Below, piece by piece: positions 41,507-50,260 of a stretch of 64,000 nt of DNA (position 1 is the stretch's first letter; each line of letters opens with the position of its first letter). Under the pieces are notes generated by a model, which saw only the letters and a list, made by a program, of their open reading frames with translations, did no database searches and was not told the DNA's origin. This stretch comes from DATKSG01 sp035531775 (GTDB lineage: Bacteria > Actinomycetota > Acidimicrobiia > Acidimicrobiales > UBA8190): the NCBI GenBank assembly GCA_035531775.1, contig DATKSG010000028.1, forward strand, positions 1 through 64,000, given 5' to 3'. Both the position numbers and the translations under genes were made by a program.

Positions 41507-42144
41507 ATTCTTCCGCCGGCGCCAGCGGCTACCTCGTCCCCACCGTAATCGAGCAGACCAGCCGCGGCGAGCGGGGGTACGACCTGTACTCCCGGCTGCT
41601 CAAGGAACGGATCATCATCCTCGGGACGCCCATTGACGACACCATCGCCAACCTGATCTGCGCGCAGATGCTGTTCCTTGAGGGCGAGGACCTCGACAAG
41701 GACATCCACCTCTACATCAATTCGCCCGGCGGCGACATCACCGCCTTGTTCGCCATCTATGACACCATGAAATTCATCAAGCCCGAGGTGTCGACCTTTT
41801 GCTTCGGGCAGGCGGCATCGGCCGCCGCCGTGCTCTTGGCGGCCGGCGCCGGCGGCAAGCGCTTCGCCCTGCCCCATGCCCGGATCCTGCTCCACCAGCC
41901 CTGGGGAGGGGCAGCCGGCCAGGCCAGCGACATCGAGCTGCAGGCCAAGGAGATCATCCGCATGCGCGACCTGCTCAACTCGATGCTGGCCGCCGATACC
42001 GGCCAGCCGGTCGAGAAGATCGCACGTGACACCGACCGCGACTTTGTGATCACCGCCGAGGAAGCGGTCGGGTACGGGCTCATCGACGAGGTCATCACCT
42101 CCCGTGACGCCGCCGTGGCCGCCGAAGCAGTCGGCGCGGCGTAG
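41503..42144 (+). CDS. clpP: ATP-dependent Clp protease proteolytic subunit
   Basis: ClpP serine protease (213 aa). The catalytic triad is S106 in FGQAASAAAVLL, H131 in ILLHQPWGG and D180 in DTDRDFVITAEEA. The N-terminal YLVPTVIEQTSRGERGYDLY and oxyanion SPGGDI blocks are standard. The serine is followed by AAA rather than the common MGA, a small variation. Only one clpP is in the window, but actinobacteria often have a second. It assembles with ClpX, encoded 30 bp downstream. GTG 41503 overlaps the tig stop. Confidence 0.97.
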   Translation: MNSSAGASGYLVPTVIEQTSRGERGYDLYSRLLKERIIILGTPIDDTIANLICAQMLFLEGEDLDKDIHLYINSPGGDITALFAIYDTMKFIKPEVSTFCFGQAASAAAVLLAAGAGGKRFALPHARILLHQPWGGAAGQASDIELQAKEIIRMRDLLNSMLAADTGQPVEKIARDTDRDFVITAEEAVGYGLIDEVITSRDAAVAAEAVGAA

Positions 42145-42174
42145 GCTCGGTACGGGCGAGCAAGGGGGAAACGG

Positions 42175-43449
42175 GTGGCGAAATTCGGCGACGGCGGAGA
42201 CCTGGTGAAGTGCAGCTTCTGCGGCAAGTCGCAGAAGCAGGTCAAGAAGCTGATCGCCGGGCCCGGGGTCTACATCTGCGACGAGTGCATCGACCTGTGC
42301 AATGACATCATCGCCGAAGAGCTGGCCGAGACCACGGAACTGTCGTTCGAAGAGCTGCCCAAGCCCCGTGAGATTTTCGACTTTCTGAATGACTACGTCA
42401 TCGGCCAGGATTACGCCAAGAAGATCCTTTCGGTTGCCGTATACAACCACTACAAGCGCGTGCAGGCCGGCCCGGGCCAGTCGAGCGAGGTGGAGTTGGC
42501 CAAGTCCAACATCCTCTTGCTGGGGCCCACCGGGTGTGGCAAGACGCTGCTGGCCCAGACTCTGGCCCGGATGCTGAACGTCCCCTTTGCCATCGCCGAC
42601 GCCACCGCGCTGACGGAAGCCGGCTACGTGGGGGAGGACGTCGAGAACATCCTCCTCAAGCTGATCCAAGCCGCCGACTACGACGTCAAGCGGGCCGAGA
42701 CCGGCATCATCTACATCGACGAGATCGACAAGATCGCCCGCAAGAGCGAGAACCCGTCGATCACCCGGGACGTTTCGGGCGAGGGCGTCCAACAGGCGCT
42801 GCTCAAGATCCTCGAGGGGACCACGGCGTCGGTGCCCCCCCAGGGCGGGCGCAAGCACCCGCACCAGGAGTTCATCCAGATCGACACCACCAACATCCTC
42901 TTCATCTGTGGCGGTGCCTTTGCCGGCCTCGACAAGATCATCGAGAGCCGCATCGGGCGCAAGGGCATCGGCTTCCGGGCCGAGGTGCGTCGCAACTCCG
43001 ACGCCATGAACGACGAAGTGCTCCGCCACGTCCTGCCCGAGGACCTCATGAAGTTCGGGCTGATCCCCGAGTTCATCGGCCGTCTGCCCGTGGTCGGTAC
43101 GGTGTCGAGCCTCGACAAGGAAGCGCTGATCCGGATTCTGGTAGAGCCGAAGAATGCTCTCGTGAAGCAGTACCACCGTGTCTTCGAGCTCGACGGAGTG
43201 GAGCTCGAGTTCGGCGATGACGCACTGGAGGCGGTGTCCGAGCAGGCGCTCCTGCGCGGCACGGGAGCCCGGGGCCTTCGGGCCATCCTCGAGGAAGTGC
43301 TCCTCGACGTGATGTACGACCTCCCCAGTCGTACCGACGTCGGCCGGTGTGTGATCGATCGGGCCGTGGTGCTCGATCGTGTGCACCCCACCCTGGTGCC
43401 ACAGGGTGAGCCGGCGAAGACGGCGCGGACGCGTCGCGCCGCTTCCTGA
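42175..43449 (+). CDS. clpX: ATP-dependent Clp protease ATP-binding subunit ClpX
   Basis: AAA+ unfoldase (424 aa) that feeds substrates to ClpP. The zinc-binding domain has C13, C16, C35 and C38 (KCSFCGKSQ, YICDECIDLC). Walker A is GPTGCGKT (117-124), Walker B IIYIDEIDKIA, the pore loop ALTEAGYVGEDV, and the ClpP-docking IGF loop is in GRKGIGFRAEV. GTG 42175 follows AAGGGGG by about 6 bases. In most actinobacteria valS follows; here folC starts 12 bp downstream instead. Confidence 0.97.
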   Translation: MAKFGDGGDLVKCSFCGKSQKQVKKLIAGPGVYICDECIDLCNDIIAEELAETTELSFEELPKPREIFDFLNDYVIGQDYAKKILSVAVYNHYKRVQAGPGQSSEVELAKSNILLLGPTGCGKTLLAQTLARMLNVPFAIADATALTEAGYVGEDVENILLKLIQAADYDVKRAETGIIYIDEIDKIARKSENPSITRDVSGEGVQQALLKILEGTTASVPPQGGRKHPHQEFIQIDTTNILFICGGAFAGLDKIIESRIGRKGIGFRAEVRRNSDAMNDEVLRHVLPEDLMKFGLIPEFIGRLPVVGTVSSLDKEALIRILVEPKNALVKQYHRVFELDGVELEFGDDALEAVSEQALLRGTGARGLRAILEEVLLDVMYDLPSRTDVGRCVIDRAVVLDRVHPTLVPQGEPAKTARTRRAAS

Positions 43450-43461
43450 TCCTGCGTCGCC

Positions 43462-44829
43462 ATGCCAGCGCCGCCGGCCGATCTTGGCCCCACGGTGGGC
43501 GGCGACCTGGTGGGCTGGCTCGACTCACACACCGACTACGAGCAGGCCATGCCGACACGGCTGGGAGCGCCGACCCTGGATCGCATCCGAGAGCTCTGCC
43601 GCCTGCTCGGCGACCCCGAGCGCGCCTGTCCAGTCGTCCATCTGACCGGTACCAACGGCAAGGGCTCCACCGCCCGAATGCTGAGCGCACTGTTCATGGC
43701 CCAGGGCCTCACCGTAGGCACGTACACCAGCCCGAACCTGGCCCGCCTCAACGAACGACTGGCTCGCAACGATCAGCCCATTGACGACGGCGAGCTTGAC
43801 GAGGTACTCGGGGCCTTGGCCCTGATCGAACCACTTCTCGGGGCCCGGCCGACCCGCTTCGAGCTGCTCACGGCGGCCGCCTTTCGGTGGTTCGCCGACA
43901 GTCCGGTCGATGTCGCCGTGGTGGAAGTGGGACTGGGTGGGCGCTGGGACGCCACCAATGTGGTCCAGCCGGACGTGGTGGCCGTGACCAACGTGAGCTA
44001 CGACCACGTGGAGGTGCTCGGACCGAGCCTGGAGGACATCGCCAGGGAGAAAGCCGGCATCGTGAAGCCCGGCTGCCACCTGGTCCTGGGCGAGACGGCC
44101 CCCACTCGCCGCGACGTGTTCCTGGCCGCTGCCGCCGATGCCCCGGCCCGCGCCACCTGGGTACGGGACCGGGAGTTCGGGTGCGAGGCCAATCGCCTCG
44201 CCGTGGGCGGGCGGTTGGTGGACCTGCGCACGCCGGCGGCGCTCTACCAGGATGTGTTCCTGGCTCTGCACGGGGCACACCAAGGCGACAATGCGGCAGT
44301 GGCGCTGGCCGCCGCCGAGGCGTTCTTCGGTGCTCCCCTGGCTACTGACGTGGTCACGACGGCTCTGGGTGGCGTCACGGCGCCGGGTCGGCTCGAAGTG
44401 GTCGGGCGTGCTCCGCTCGTGCTGCTCGACGGCGCGCACAATGTCGCCGGTGTGCTCGCCCTGGCCGCCGCGCTGGTCGAGCTCCACCCGGCCGGCGGTG
44501 CAGTGGCGGTGGTGGGGATGCTGCATGGACGCGACCCCAGAGCAATGTTGGAGGCGCTGGCCGCCGGGGGCGTGGACGTCGTGGTCACTTGCACCGCACC
44601 GTCGCCGAGAGCGGTGCCGTCGGCGACCATCGCCGAAGCGGGGCGTGCCGTGGGCCTCACCACCGTGGCCGCTCAAGCGGTGGACGACGCCCTCACCTTG
44701 GCCCGGGCTCGCGTGCAGCGCGACGGCTTGCTATTGATCACCGGGTCGCTGTACGTGGTGGCCGAGGCGCGCCGGCGCCTCGCGAATGGGTCGTCTTCCT
44801 ACGGGGCGGGTAGCCTCGGCGGGCCATGA
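43462..44829 (+). CDS. folC: Folylpolyglutamate / dihydrofolate synthase
   Basis: Mur-ligase-superfamily enzyme (455 aa) adding glutamate to folates, and in bifunctional forms to dihydropteroate. ATP loop GTNGKGST (63-70), then TYTSPNLARLNERL, VEVGLGGRWDATNVV, NVSYDHVEVLGPSLEDIARE, EKAGIVKPG and LDGAHNVAGV, all standard. Whether both activities are present cannot be told from sequence alone. ATG 43462 lies 12 bp after clpX. The stop overlaps ndk (ATGA, 44826-44829). Confidence 0.95.
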   Translation: MPAPPADLGPTVGGDLVGWLDSHTDYEQAMPTRLGAPTLDRIRELCRLLGDPERACPVVHLTGTNGKGSTARMLSALFMAQGLTVGTYTSPNLARLNERLARNDQPIDDGELDEVLGALALIEPLLGARPTRFELLTAAAFRWFADSPVDVAVVEVGLGGRWDATNVVQPDVVAVTNVSYDHVEVLGPSLEDIAREKAGIVKPGCHLVLGETAPTRRDVFLAAAADAPARATWVRDREFGCEANRLAVGGRLVDLRTPAALYQDVFLALHGAHQGDNAAVALAAAEAFFGAPLATDVVTTALGGVTAPGRLEVVGRAPLVLLDGAHNVAGVLALAAALVELHPAGGAVAVVGMLHGRDPRAMLEALAAGGVDVVVTCTAPSPRAVPSATIAEAGRAVGLTTVAAQAVDDALTLARARVQRDGLLLITGSLYVVAEARRRLANGSSSYGAGSLGGP

Positions 44830-45236
44830 ACCGAACCCTGGTCATCTGCAAGCCCGATGCCGTCGAGCGCTCGTTGGCCGGCGAGATCCTCGGGCGTCTC
44901 GAGCGCAAGGGCCTCCGCCTCGTGGCCGCCTCCCTGCGCCGCATCGACGAGGAGACGGCCGGGCGCCATTACGAGGAGCACCAGGGCAAGCCCTTCTACG
45001 GCGACCTGGTGGGATTCATCACACGTTCGCCCTCGTTGGTCCTCGTGGTTGAGGGCCCCCCCGACACCTGGAAGATCGTCCGCACCCTGATGGGCCCGAC
45101 CGACCCGGCCCAGGCCCCTCCGGGCACGATCCGCGGTGATCTCGGCACTGTGCTCACCGAGAACCTGGTGCACGGGTCAGACTCGGCCGAGGCCGCCGCA
45201 CGCGAAATCGGCATCTTCTTCCCTGACCTGGCCTGA
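44826..45236 (+). CDS. ndk: Nucleoside diphosphate kinase
   Basis: NDK (136 aa), which transfers gamma-phosphate among nucleotides. It opens with MNRTLVICKPDAVERSLAGE, and the phospho-accepting H116 lies in ENLVHGSDS. GEILGRLERKGLRLVA and YGDLVGFITRSPSLVLVV match. Family length is normal. ATG 44826 overlaps the folC stop. A 10-bp hairpin at 45248-45271 follows and may end the tig-clpP-clpX-folC-ndk transcript. Confidence 0.97.
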   Translation: MNRTLVICKPDAVERSLAGEILGRLERKGLRLVAASLRRIDEETAGRHYEEHQGKPFYGDLVGFITRSPSLVLVVEGPPDTWKIVRTLMGPTDPAQAPPGTIRGDLGTVLTENLVHGSDSAEAAAREIGIFFPDLA

Positions 45237-45247
45237 TTTTCGTGCCC

Positions 45248-45271
45248 GGCCTTGTGCCCCGGCACAGGGCC
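45248..45271 (+). terminator. Hairpin after ndk
   Basis: ggccttgtgc (45248-45257), loop cccg, gcacagggcc (45262-45271): a 10-bp stem with one G-U pair. No U-tract follows. Position between ndk and mreB fits a GC-type terminator or processing site. Confidence 0.5.
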
Positions 45272-45363
45272 TCGTAGCCTTGCTCACGAGTCCCAGCCCC
45301 GACGGGAGGCCGCCCGACCTTGGCGCCGGCTCCCGTTGCTGACCAAGAGGTGCATCTACGCGT

Positions 45364-46395
45364 ATGGCCGACAATCGATTCTTCCTCCTAGGCCGTGACA
45401 TGGCCGTCGACCTGGGCACCGCCAACACGCTCGTCTACGTGCGCGGAAGAGGGATCATCCTGAACGAGCCGTCGGTGGTGGCCGTCAACGTCAAAGACGG
45501 ACGCCCGCTGGCCGTGGGAGCCGAAGCCAAGAGGATGATCGGACGGACCCCGAGTCACATCCAGGCCATCCGCCCTCTGAAGGACGGCGTCATCGCCGAC
45601 TTCGAGATCTGCGAGAAGATGCTCCGCTACTTCATCCAGCGGGTGCACCAGCGCCGCTTCGCCAAACCCCGCATGGTCATCTGCGTGCCGTCGGGGATCA
45701 CTGGCGTCGAGCAGCGGGCCGTCATGGAGGCCGCTGAGTACGCCGGTGCTCGCAAGGCCTACATCATCGAGGAGCCCATGGCCGCTGCCATCGGCGCCGG
45801 GCTCCCTGTCCACGAGCCGACCGGCAACATGGTGGTCGACATCGGTGGCGGCACCACCGAGGTCGCCGTCATCTCCCTGGGCGGCATAGTGACCAGTCAA
45901 TCCGTGCGCATCGGCGGCGACGAGCTCGACGAGGCCATCATCGCCTACATCAAGAAGGAGTACAGCCTGGCCCTCGGTGAGCGCACCGCTGAGGAGATCA
46001 AGATCGCGCTGGGGTCCGCCTTCCCGCTCGAAGAGGAGCTCCATGCCGAGATCCGCGGTCGGGACCTCGTCACGGGGCTGCCCAAGACGGTGGTGGTCTC
46101 GACCCAGGAGATCCGCAAGGCCATCGACGAGCCGGTGTCCGCCATCATCGACGCCGTGAAGGTGACGCTGGACAAGACACCCCCCGAATTGGCCGCTGAC
46201 ATCATGGAGCAGGGGATCGTGCTCACCGGGGGAGGGGCGCTCCTCCACGGCCTTGACGCACGCCTGCAGGACGAGACCGGCATGCCCATCGTGGTGGCCC
46301 GGGACCCTCTCAACTGCGTGGCCATCGGCAGCGGCCAGTGCCTCGAGGAGTTCGAGGCCCTGAAGCAGGTCCTGATCACCTCTTCCGCCGGGTGA
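45364..46395 (+). CDS. mreB: Rod-shape-determining actin homologue MreB
   Basis: MreB (343 aa), the cytoskeletal protein directing lateral wall synthesis. Motifs are MAVDLGTANTLVYVRGRGII (phosphate 1), MVVDIGGGTTEVAVISLGGI (phosphate 2), VCVPSGITGVEQRAVMEAAE and ITLTGGGALLHGLD-type adenosine motif (here IVLTGGGALLHGLD). RNase-H-fold lobes are complete. ATG 45364 follows AGAGGTGC. It heads an operon mreB-mreC-mreD-mrdA, suggesting a rod-shaped or laterally elongating cell, unlike polar-growing mycobacteria that lack mreB. Confidence 0.97.
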   Translation: MADNRFFLLGRDMAVDLGTANTLVYVRGRGIILNEPSVVAVNVKDGRPLAVGAEAKRMIGRTPSHIQAIRPLKDGVIADFEICEKMLRYFIQRVHQRRFAKPRMVICVPSGITGVEQRAVMEAAEYAGARKAYIIEEPMAAAIGAGLPVHEPTGNMVVDIGGGTTEVAVISLGGIVTSQSVRIGGDELDEAIIAYIKKEYSLALGERTAEEIKIALGSAFPLEEELHAEIRGRDLVTGLPKTVVVSTQEIRKAIDEPVSAIIDAVKVTLDKTPPELAADIMEQGIVLTGGGALLHGLDARLQDETGMPIVVARDPLNCVAIGSGQCLEEFEALKQVLITSSAG

Positions 46396-46433
46396 TGTCC
46401 CACCACCCCGGGCGCGGCGCCTGAGGAGGAGCC

Positions 46434-47297
46434 GTGGCCAGGACCCGGCGTGCCCGGCGTTCCCGGCGCCCTCGGCTCACCATTGGACTGCTGATTCTGG
46501 CGTCCATCACCGTCATCACCTTGGACTACCGAGGTGATGCCCATGGAGCCATCGGGAGCCTGAAGCGGGTCGCTCACGACGTCTTCTCCCCGGTGCAATC
46601 GGCCGTCGACGCCGCGGTACGCCCCATTGGGAGCTTCCTCGCCGGTGCCGTCCACGCCGGCGCCCTCGAGCAGCAGAACGCCAAGCTGCGGGCCGAGCTC
46701 GGCGTCGAGCAGCGTCGCCTCCTGGCCCGTGGCGCCGACGCCGCCACTCTGCGCTCGCTGCAGGCTCTCGAGCACCTCAGCTGGGCGGCCGCAGTCACCC
46801 AGGTCGACGCTATCCCCAAGGTGGCGGCCCAAGTGGTCGCTCTCAACCCTTCTGACTTTGCCGCCACCGTGCAGCTCGACGTCGGCCGCGCCGAGGGTGT
46901 GGATGTCGGAATGCCCGTGGTCGGCGGGGCCGGCTTGGTCGGGCAGGTCATCGACGTGTGGTCGAGCGGCTGCACCGTGCGCATCGTCACCGATGCCCGC
47001 TCCGCCGTCGGCGTCCGTTATGGGAACCCGGCCGGCTATGCCCTAATGCAGGGATCGGGTATCGGCGATCCACTGGCCGTGCAGTACATCCAGCCCGGCA
47101 CGGCCCTTGGGGTGGGTGAGGTCCTCACCACGAGCGGGCTGCAGAACGCGTTGTTCCCTCCGGGGATACCGGTGGCCCGGATAACCTCGTTCTCCTCGAC
47201 CCCGTCGTCCACGCAGGAGGCGGTGTCGGCCCAACCGGTCGTCGACCTGGCTGCCTTGCAGTACGTGGACGTCTTGCAATGGGAGCCGGCCCCATGA
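46434..47297 (+). CDS. mreC: Rod-shape-determining protein MreC
   Basis: MreC (287 aa), the periplasmic scaffold that links MreB to PBP2. A basic N-terminus (MARTRRARRSRR) precedes one helix (LTIGLLILASITVITL), then a coiled coil (LEQQNAKLRAELGVEQRRLL) and the beta-barrel domain (TVQLDVGRAEGVDVGMPVVG, VRIVTDARSAVGVRY, GEVLTTSGLQNALFPPGIPV). GTG 46434 has GAGGAGGAG close ahead, so the start is secure. The stop overlaps mreD (ATGA, 47294-47297). Confidence 0.94.
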   Translation: MARTRRARRSRRPRLTIGLLILASITVITLDYRGDAHGAIGSLKRVAHDVFSPVQSAVDAAVRPIGSFLAGAVHAGALEQQNAKLRAELGVEQRRLLARGADAATLRSLQALEHLSWAAAVTQVDAIPKVAAQVVALNPSDFAATVQLDVGRAEGVDVGMPVVGGAGLVGQVIDVWSSGCTVRIVTDARSAVGVRYGNPAGYALMQGSGIGDPLAVQYIQPGTALGVGEVLTTSGLQNALFPPGIPVARITSFSSTPSSTQEAVSAQPVVDLAALQYVDVLQWEPAP

Positions 47298-47845
47298 GGC
47301 ACCCCCCGCCGGGGCCCATGGGAGTCGCCGAGGTGGCTCGCTACAGCCTCCTGGTTTTCAGCGCCCTGGCCCTGCAGCACTCGCTGCTCGATTTCGTGCG
47401 CATCAGTGGGGCGCATCCCGACGTGATGCTGCTGTTCCCGGCTGCGGCGGGCTACGTGGGTGGCCCTGAGAGGGGAGCCACTGTGGGCTTCTGCACCGGG
47501 TTGGCTGTCGACCTGCTGCTTCCCACCACCTTCGGCTTGTCGGCCCTGGTCGGTTGCCTGGTGGGGTTCGGGACGGGAGCGGCCACGGCCGGCCTGGTGC
47601 GCAGCTCCTGGTGGTTGCCGGTGGTGTCGTTCACGGCCGCCACCGTGACCGGGTTGGTCGGCTACGCCGTGCTCGGTGCCGTGCTCGGTGACCCCGCCAT
47701 GTTGCGCGCCGACCTGGCCTCGGCCCTGGTGGTGGCCACGCCGGCGGCTGCCGTCTTGGCCTTACCGGTGCGCGTTGCGGTGGCGTGGGCCGTGCCGCCG
47801 GCGCCACCTTCGGCCACCGCCAACCCGGGTGGAGCCTTCCGATGA
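47294..47845 (+). CDS. mreD: Rod-shape-determining protein MreD
   Basis: A 183-residue integral membrane protein in the MreD position. Four or five hydrophobic segments include SLLVFSALALQHSLL, VMLLFPAAAGYVGGPERGAT, GFCTGLAVDLLLPTTFGLSA and VVATPAAAVLALPVRVAVA; the conserved acidic residue within the third (D of AVDLLLP) is typical. MreD works with MreC in the elongasome. ATG 47294 overlaps the mreC stop; its own stop overlaps mrdA (ATGA, 47842-47845). Sequence similarity in this family is low, so context carries much of the assignment. Confidence 0.9.
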   Translation: MRHPPPGPMGVAEVARYSLLVFSALALQHSLLDFVRISGAHPDVMLLFPAAAGYVGGPERGATVGFCTGLAVDLLLPTTFGLSALVGCLVGFGTGAATAGLVRSSWWLPVVSFTAATVTGLVGYAVLGAVLGDPAMLRADLASALVVATPAAAVLALPVRVAVAWAVPPAPPSATANPGGAFR

Positions 47846-50247
47846 GCAAGCGCCGTCGTCGCCTCGCCACTCGGCTGAGACCGGCTGATGCACCCCGACG
47901 GCGCACCCGGGCGGGAGGGGGACTGCGCGCCGCCATCCGCCGTCGGCGCCGCTGGTTCAAAGCACCGCGACAGCGCCGCCGCCGGCGACCTCTGGCCGGC
48001 GCCGGTGGCCGGCTGCGACAGGCCGTGCGGCCTCTGCGCCTGCGGCACCGGCCATCGACCGGGCGACCGGCCCCGGCGCGCCGACCCCGCCTGCCACGGA
48101 TCCGCCCCCGGCGCTCAGTGGTCGACCGGGTGCTGCCCAGCGGAGACCCCTCGCCGCCGCGCACGGCCGTCCGCCTGCGCGTCCTCGGCCTGCTGGTGGC
48201 GTCGCTGTTCTCGTTGATGTTGATCCGGCTCTGGTACCTGCAGGTCCTGGACTCCTCGGCCTACTCGCGCACCGTCACCGCCAACCAGGTCCGGCCGGTC
48301 GAGGTGCCGGCTCCGCGTGGCCTCATCCTGGACCGTACGGGGGCCACCATGGTGGGCGACCAGGTCACCGAGGACATCACGTTGTCGAGGGTGACGGCCC
48401 AGCAGCACCCCGGCGTGGTGGCGGCGCTGGCTGCGCTGGTCGGCGTGAGCACCACCCAGATCGAAGCCGATCTGGCCAACCCGCAGTACAGCCTGTACAA
48501 GCCGGTGCCCGTTCTTGAGAACGCGCCGACACCGGATGTGCTCTACATCGGTGAGCACGCCGCGCAGTTCCCCGGAGTGAGCGTCGTGGCCGACACGAAT
48601 CGCACGTACCCAATGGGCAATACCGGCGCCCAGGTGCTCGGGTATATGGGCCAGATCCAGAAGTTGCAACCGGGCTACCAGTTGGGTGACCTGGTCGGGT
48701 TGAGCGGGCTCGAGCGTCAGTACCAAGCTCCGCTGCGCGGGGCCCCGGGCATCGACCGGGTCGAGGTGGACGCCCAGGGCGACGTGGTAGGCAACCTGGG
48801 CGAGACGCCGCCGACCCCCGGGCAGGATCTGGTGACCAATGTGGATGCCGGGTTGCAGCAGACCCTTCAGCAGGCACTGGACCAGGAGATCACGTCCCTG
48901 CACGGGGCCTCCAAGGGCGGTGCGGCGGTGGCCCTCGACCCCCAGACCGGCGCCGTGCTGGCGCTGGTGTCGGCCCCGTCCTATGACCCCACGTGGTGGA
49001 CCCCGAACGGGATCACCACGGTGCACTACAACCAGCTCCTTCAAAGCGGTGCCCTCAACGACAACGCCATTCAGGGTCTCTACACCCCGGGCTCCACTTT
49101 CAAGCTGGCCACGGCCACGGCTGCCTTGGAGACCGGGCTCATCAGCCCCAGCTACACCTTCGACGACACGGGTTCGTACACCATACCGGGGTGCGCATCG
49201 GGCGGTTCGGGTTGCGCCACCTACCACGACAACGAAGGCGAAGCGGCCGGCGTCATCAACGTGTCGCAAGCGATCACCGTGTCCAGCGACATCTTCTTCT
49301 ACAACCTTGGTGTCCAGTTCTGGGACTACCGGGTCCGCTATGGCCAGACGCCGATCCAGGACGTGGCCACCAATCAGTACGGGTATGGGGCCGTGAGCGG
49401 CATCGACCTTCCTGACGAGACGAACTTCGCCCGGGTGGACTCGCCGGCGGTGGTGAAGAAGGAGCACGAGCAGTACCCCCGCGCATACCCCAACTCGGGA
49501 TGGTTCACCGGTAACAACCTCGAGATGGCCTTCGGCCAGGGCGGGACCGTGATCACCCCAATCGAGCAGGCCGTGGCCTACGCCACCTTCGCCAACGGGG
49601 GGACCCGCTACGCACCGGAGATCGCCGCCGGCTTCGTCGACGCCAAGGGGGACTTGAAGCAACGCATCATGCCCAAGGTCACCGGCCACGTGTCCCTGTC
49701 GGCGGCCGAGTACCAGGCGATGCTGGCCGGGTTCGAAGGCGTCGTGCAGAACCCCAAGGGCACCGCCTACGGAACCTTCGCCGGGTTCCCCCTGGGCACC
49801 TTCCCGCTGGCCGGCAAAACCGGCACCGCCACCACCAACGAGCAGCAACCCAACTCCTGGTTCGTGGCCTGGGGCCCGCTGCCGAACCCGCAGTACGTGA
49901 TAGCCGTGGTGATCCAAGGTGGTGGGTACGGCTCTTCGGCCGCCGGCCCGGTCGTCCGCCAGGGATTCGACTACCTGGTGGCCCACCCGGAGGCGCCCGT
50001 CCGCCTGGCTGCCCCACCGGCCACCACGTCGCCGTGCCCTGGCGGTGCCCCTGTGGCGGGTTCGGGCTCGACCCCATCCTCGACGAGCACCTCGACCACG
50101 ACCACCGGCCACGGGGGCACCGCCACGACCACCTCGCCCTGCTCCCCACCCGGAGCCTCCGCATCGGCGGCGCCGAGGGGCCGCCCACGTACCGTGACCA
50201 GCAGGTCAGCCGACCGGCGGTCCCGGCCTCCTCCCGGGCGGCCCTAG
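47842..50247 (+). CDS. mrdA: Penicillin-binding protein 2 with Arg-rich N-terminus
   Basis: Elongasome transpeptidase of 801 residues. The first ~115 residues are extremely basic (about 40 Arg), then a helix (LGLLVASLFSLMLIRLWYLQ), the dimerisation/pedestal domain, and the transpeptidase: S418 and K421 in PGSTFKLATA, VSSDIFFYNLG (SxN-equivalent), and K659-T-G in AGKTGTATT. The C-terminus after YLVAHPEAPV is Ser/Thr/Gly/Pro-rich and ends with Arg/Pro. Most PBP2 proteins are 600-700 residues with a short N-terminus, so both ends are extended. ATG 47842 overlaps the mreD stop. No rodA follows. Confidence 0.93.
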   Translation: MSKRRRRLATRLRPADAPRRRTRAGGGLRAAIRRRRRWFKAPRQRRRRRPLAGAGGRLRQAVRPLRLRHRPSTGRPAPARRPRLPRIRPRRSVVDRVLPSGDPSPPRTAVRLRVLGLLVASLFSLMLIRLWYLQVLDSSAYSRTVTANQVRPVEVPAPRGLILDRTGATMVGDQVTEDITLSRVTAQQHPGVVAALAALVGVSTTQIEADLANPQYSLYKPVPVLENAPTPDVLYIGEHAAQFPGVSVVADTNRTYPMGNTGAQVLGYMGQIQKLQPGYQLGDLVGLSGLERQYQAPLRGAPGIDRVEVDAQGDVVGNLGETPPTPGQDLVTNVDAGLQQTLQQALDQEITSLHGASKGGAAVALDPQTGAVLALVSAPSYDPTWWTPNGITTVHYNQLLQSGALNDNAIQGLYTPGSTFKLATATAALETGLISPSYTFDDTGSYTIPGCASGGSGCATYHDNEGEAAGVINVSQAITVSSDIFFYNLGVQFWDYRVRYGQTPIQDVATNQYGYGAVSGIDLPDETNFARVDSPAVVKKEHEQYPRAYPNSGWFTGNNLEMAFGQGGTVITPIEQAVAYATFANGGTRYAPEIAAGFVDAKGDLKQRIMPKVTGHVSLSAAEYQAMLAGFEGVVQNPKGTAYGTFAGFPLGTFPLAGKTGTATTNEQQPNSWFVAWGPLPNPQYVIAVVIQGGGYGSSAAGPVVRQGFDYLVAHPEAPVRLAAPPATTSPCPGGAPVAGSGSTPSSTSTSTTTTGHGGTATTTSPCSPPGASASAAPRGRPRTVTSRSADRRSRPPPGRP

Positions 50248-50260
50248 ACTCGGCCGGCAC

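Noticed and set aside
41020..43386. 788-codon open frame on the minus strand
   Set aside because: It lies opposite tig, clpP and clpX, which have full motif support. Long antisense frames are expected at this GC content, and its translation shows no family motif.
48115..50112. 665-codon minus-strand frame
   Set aside because: Antisense shadow of mrdA, with Arg/Gly/His-rich composition and no recognisable domain.
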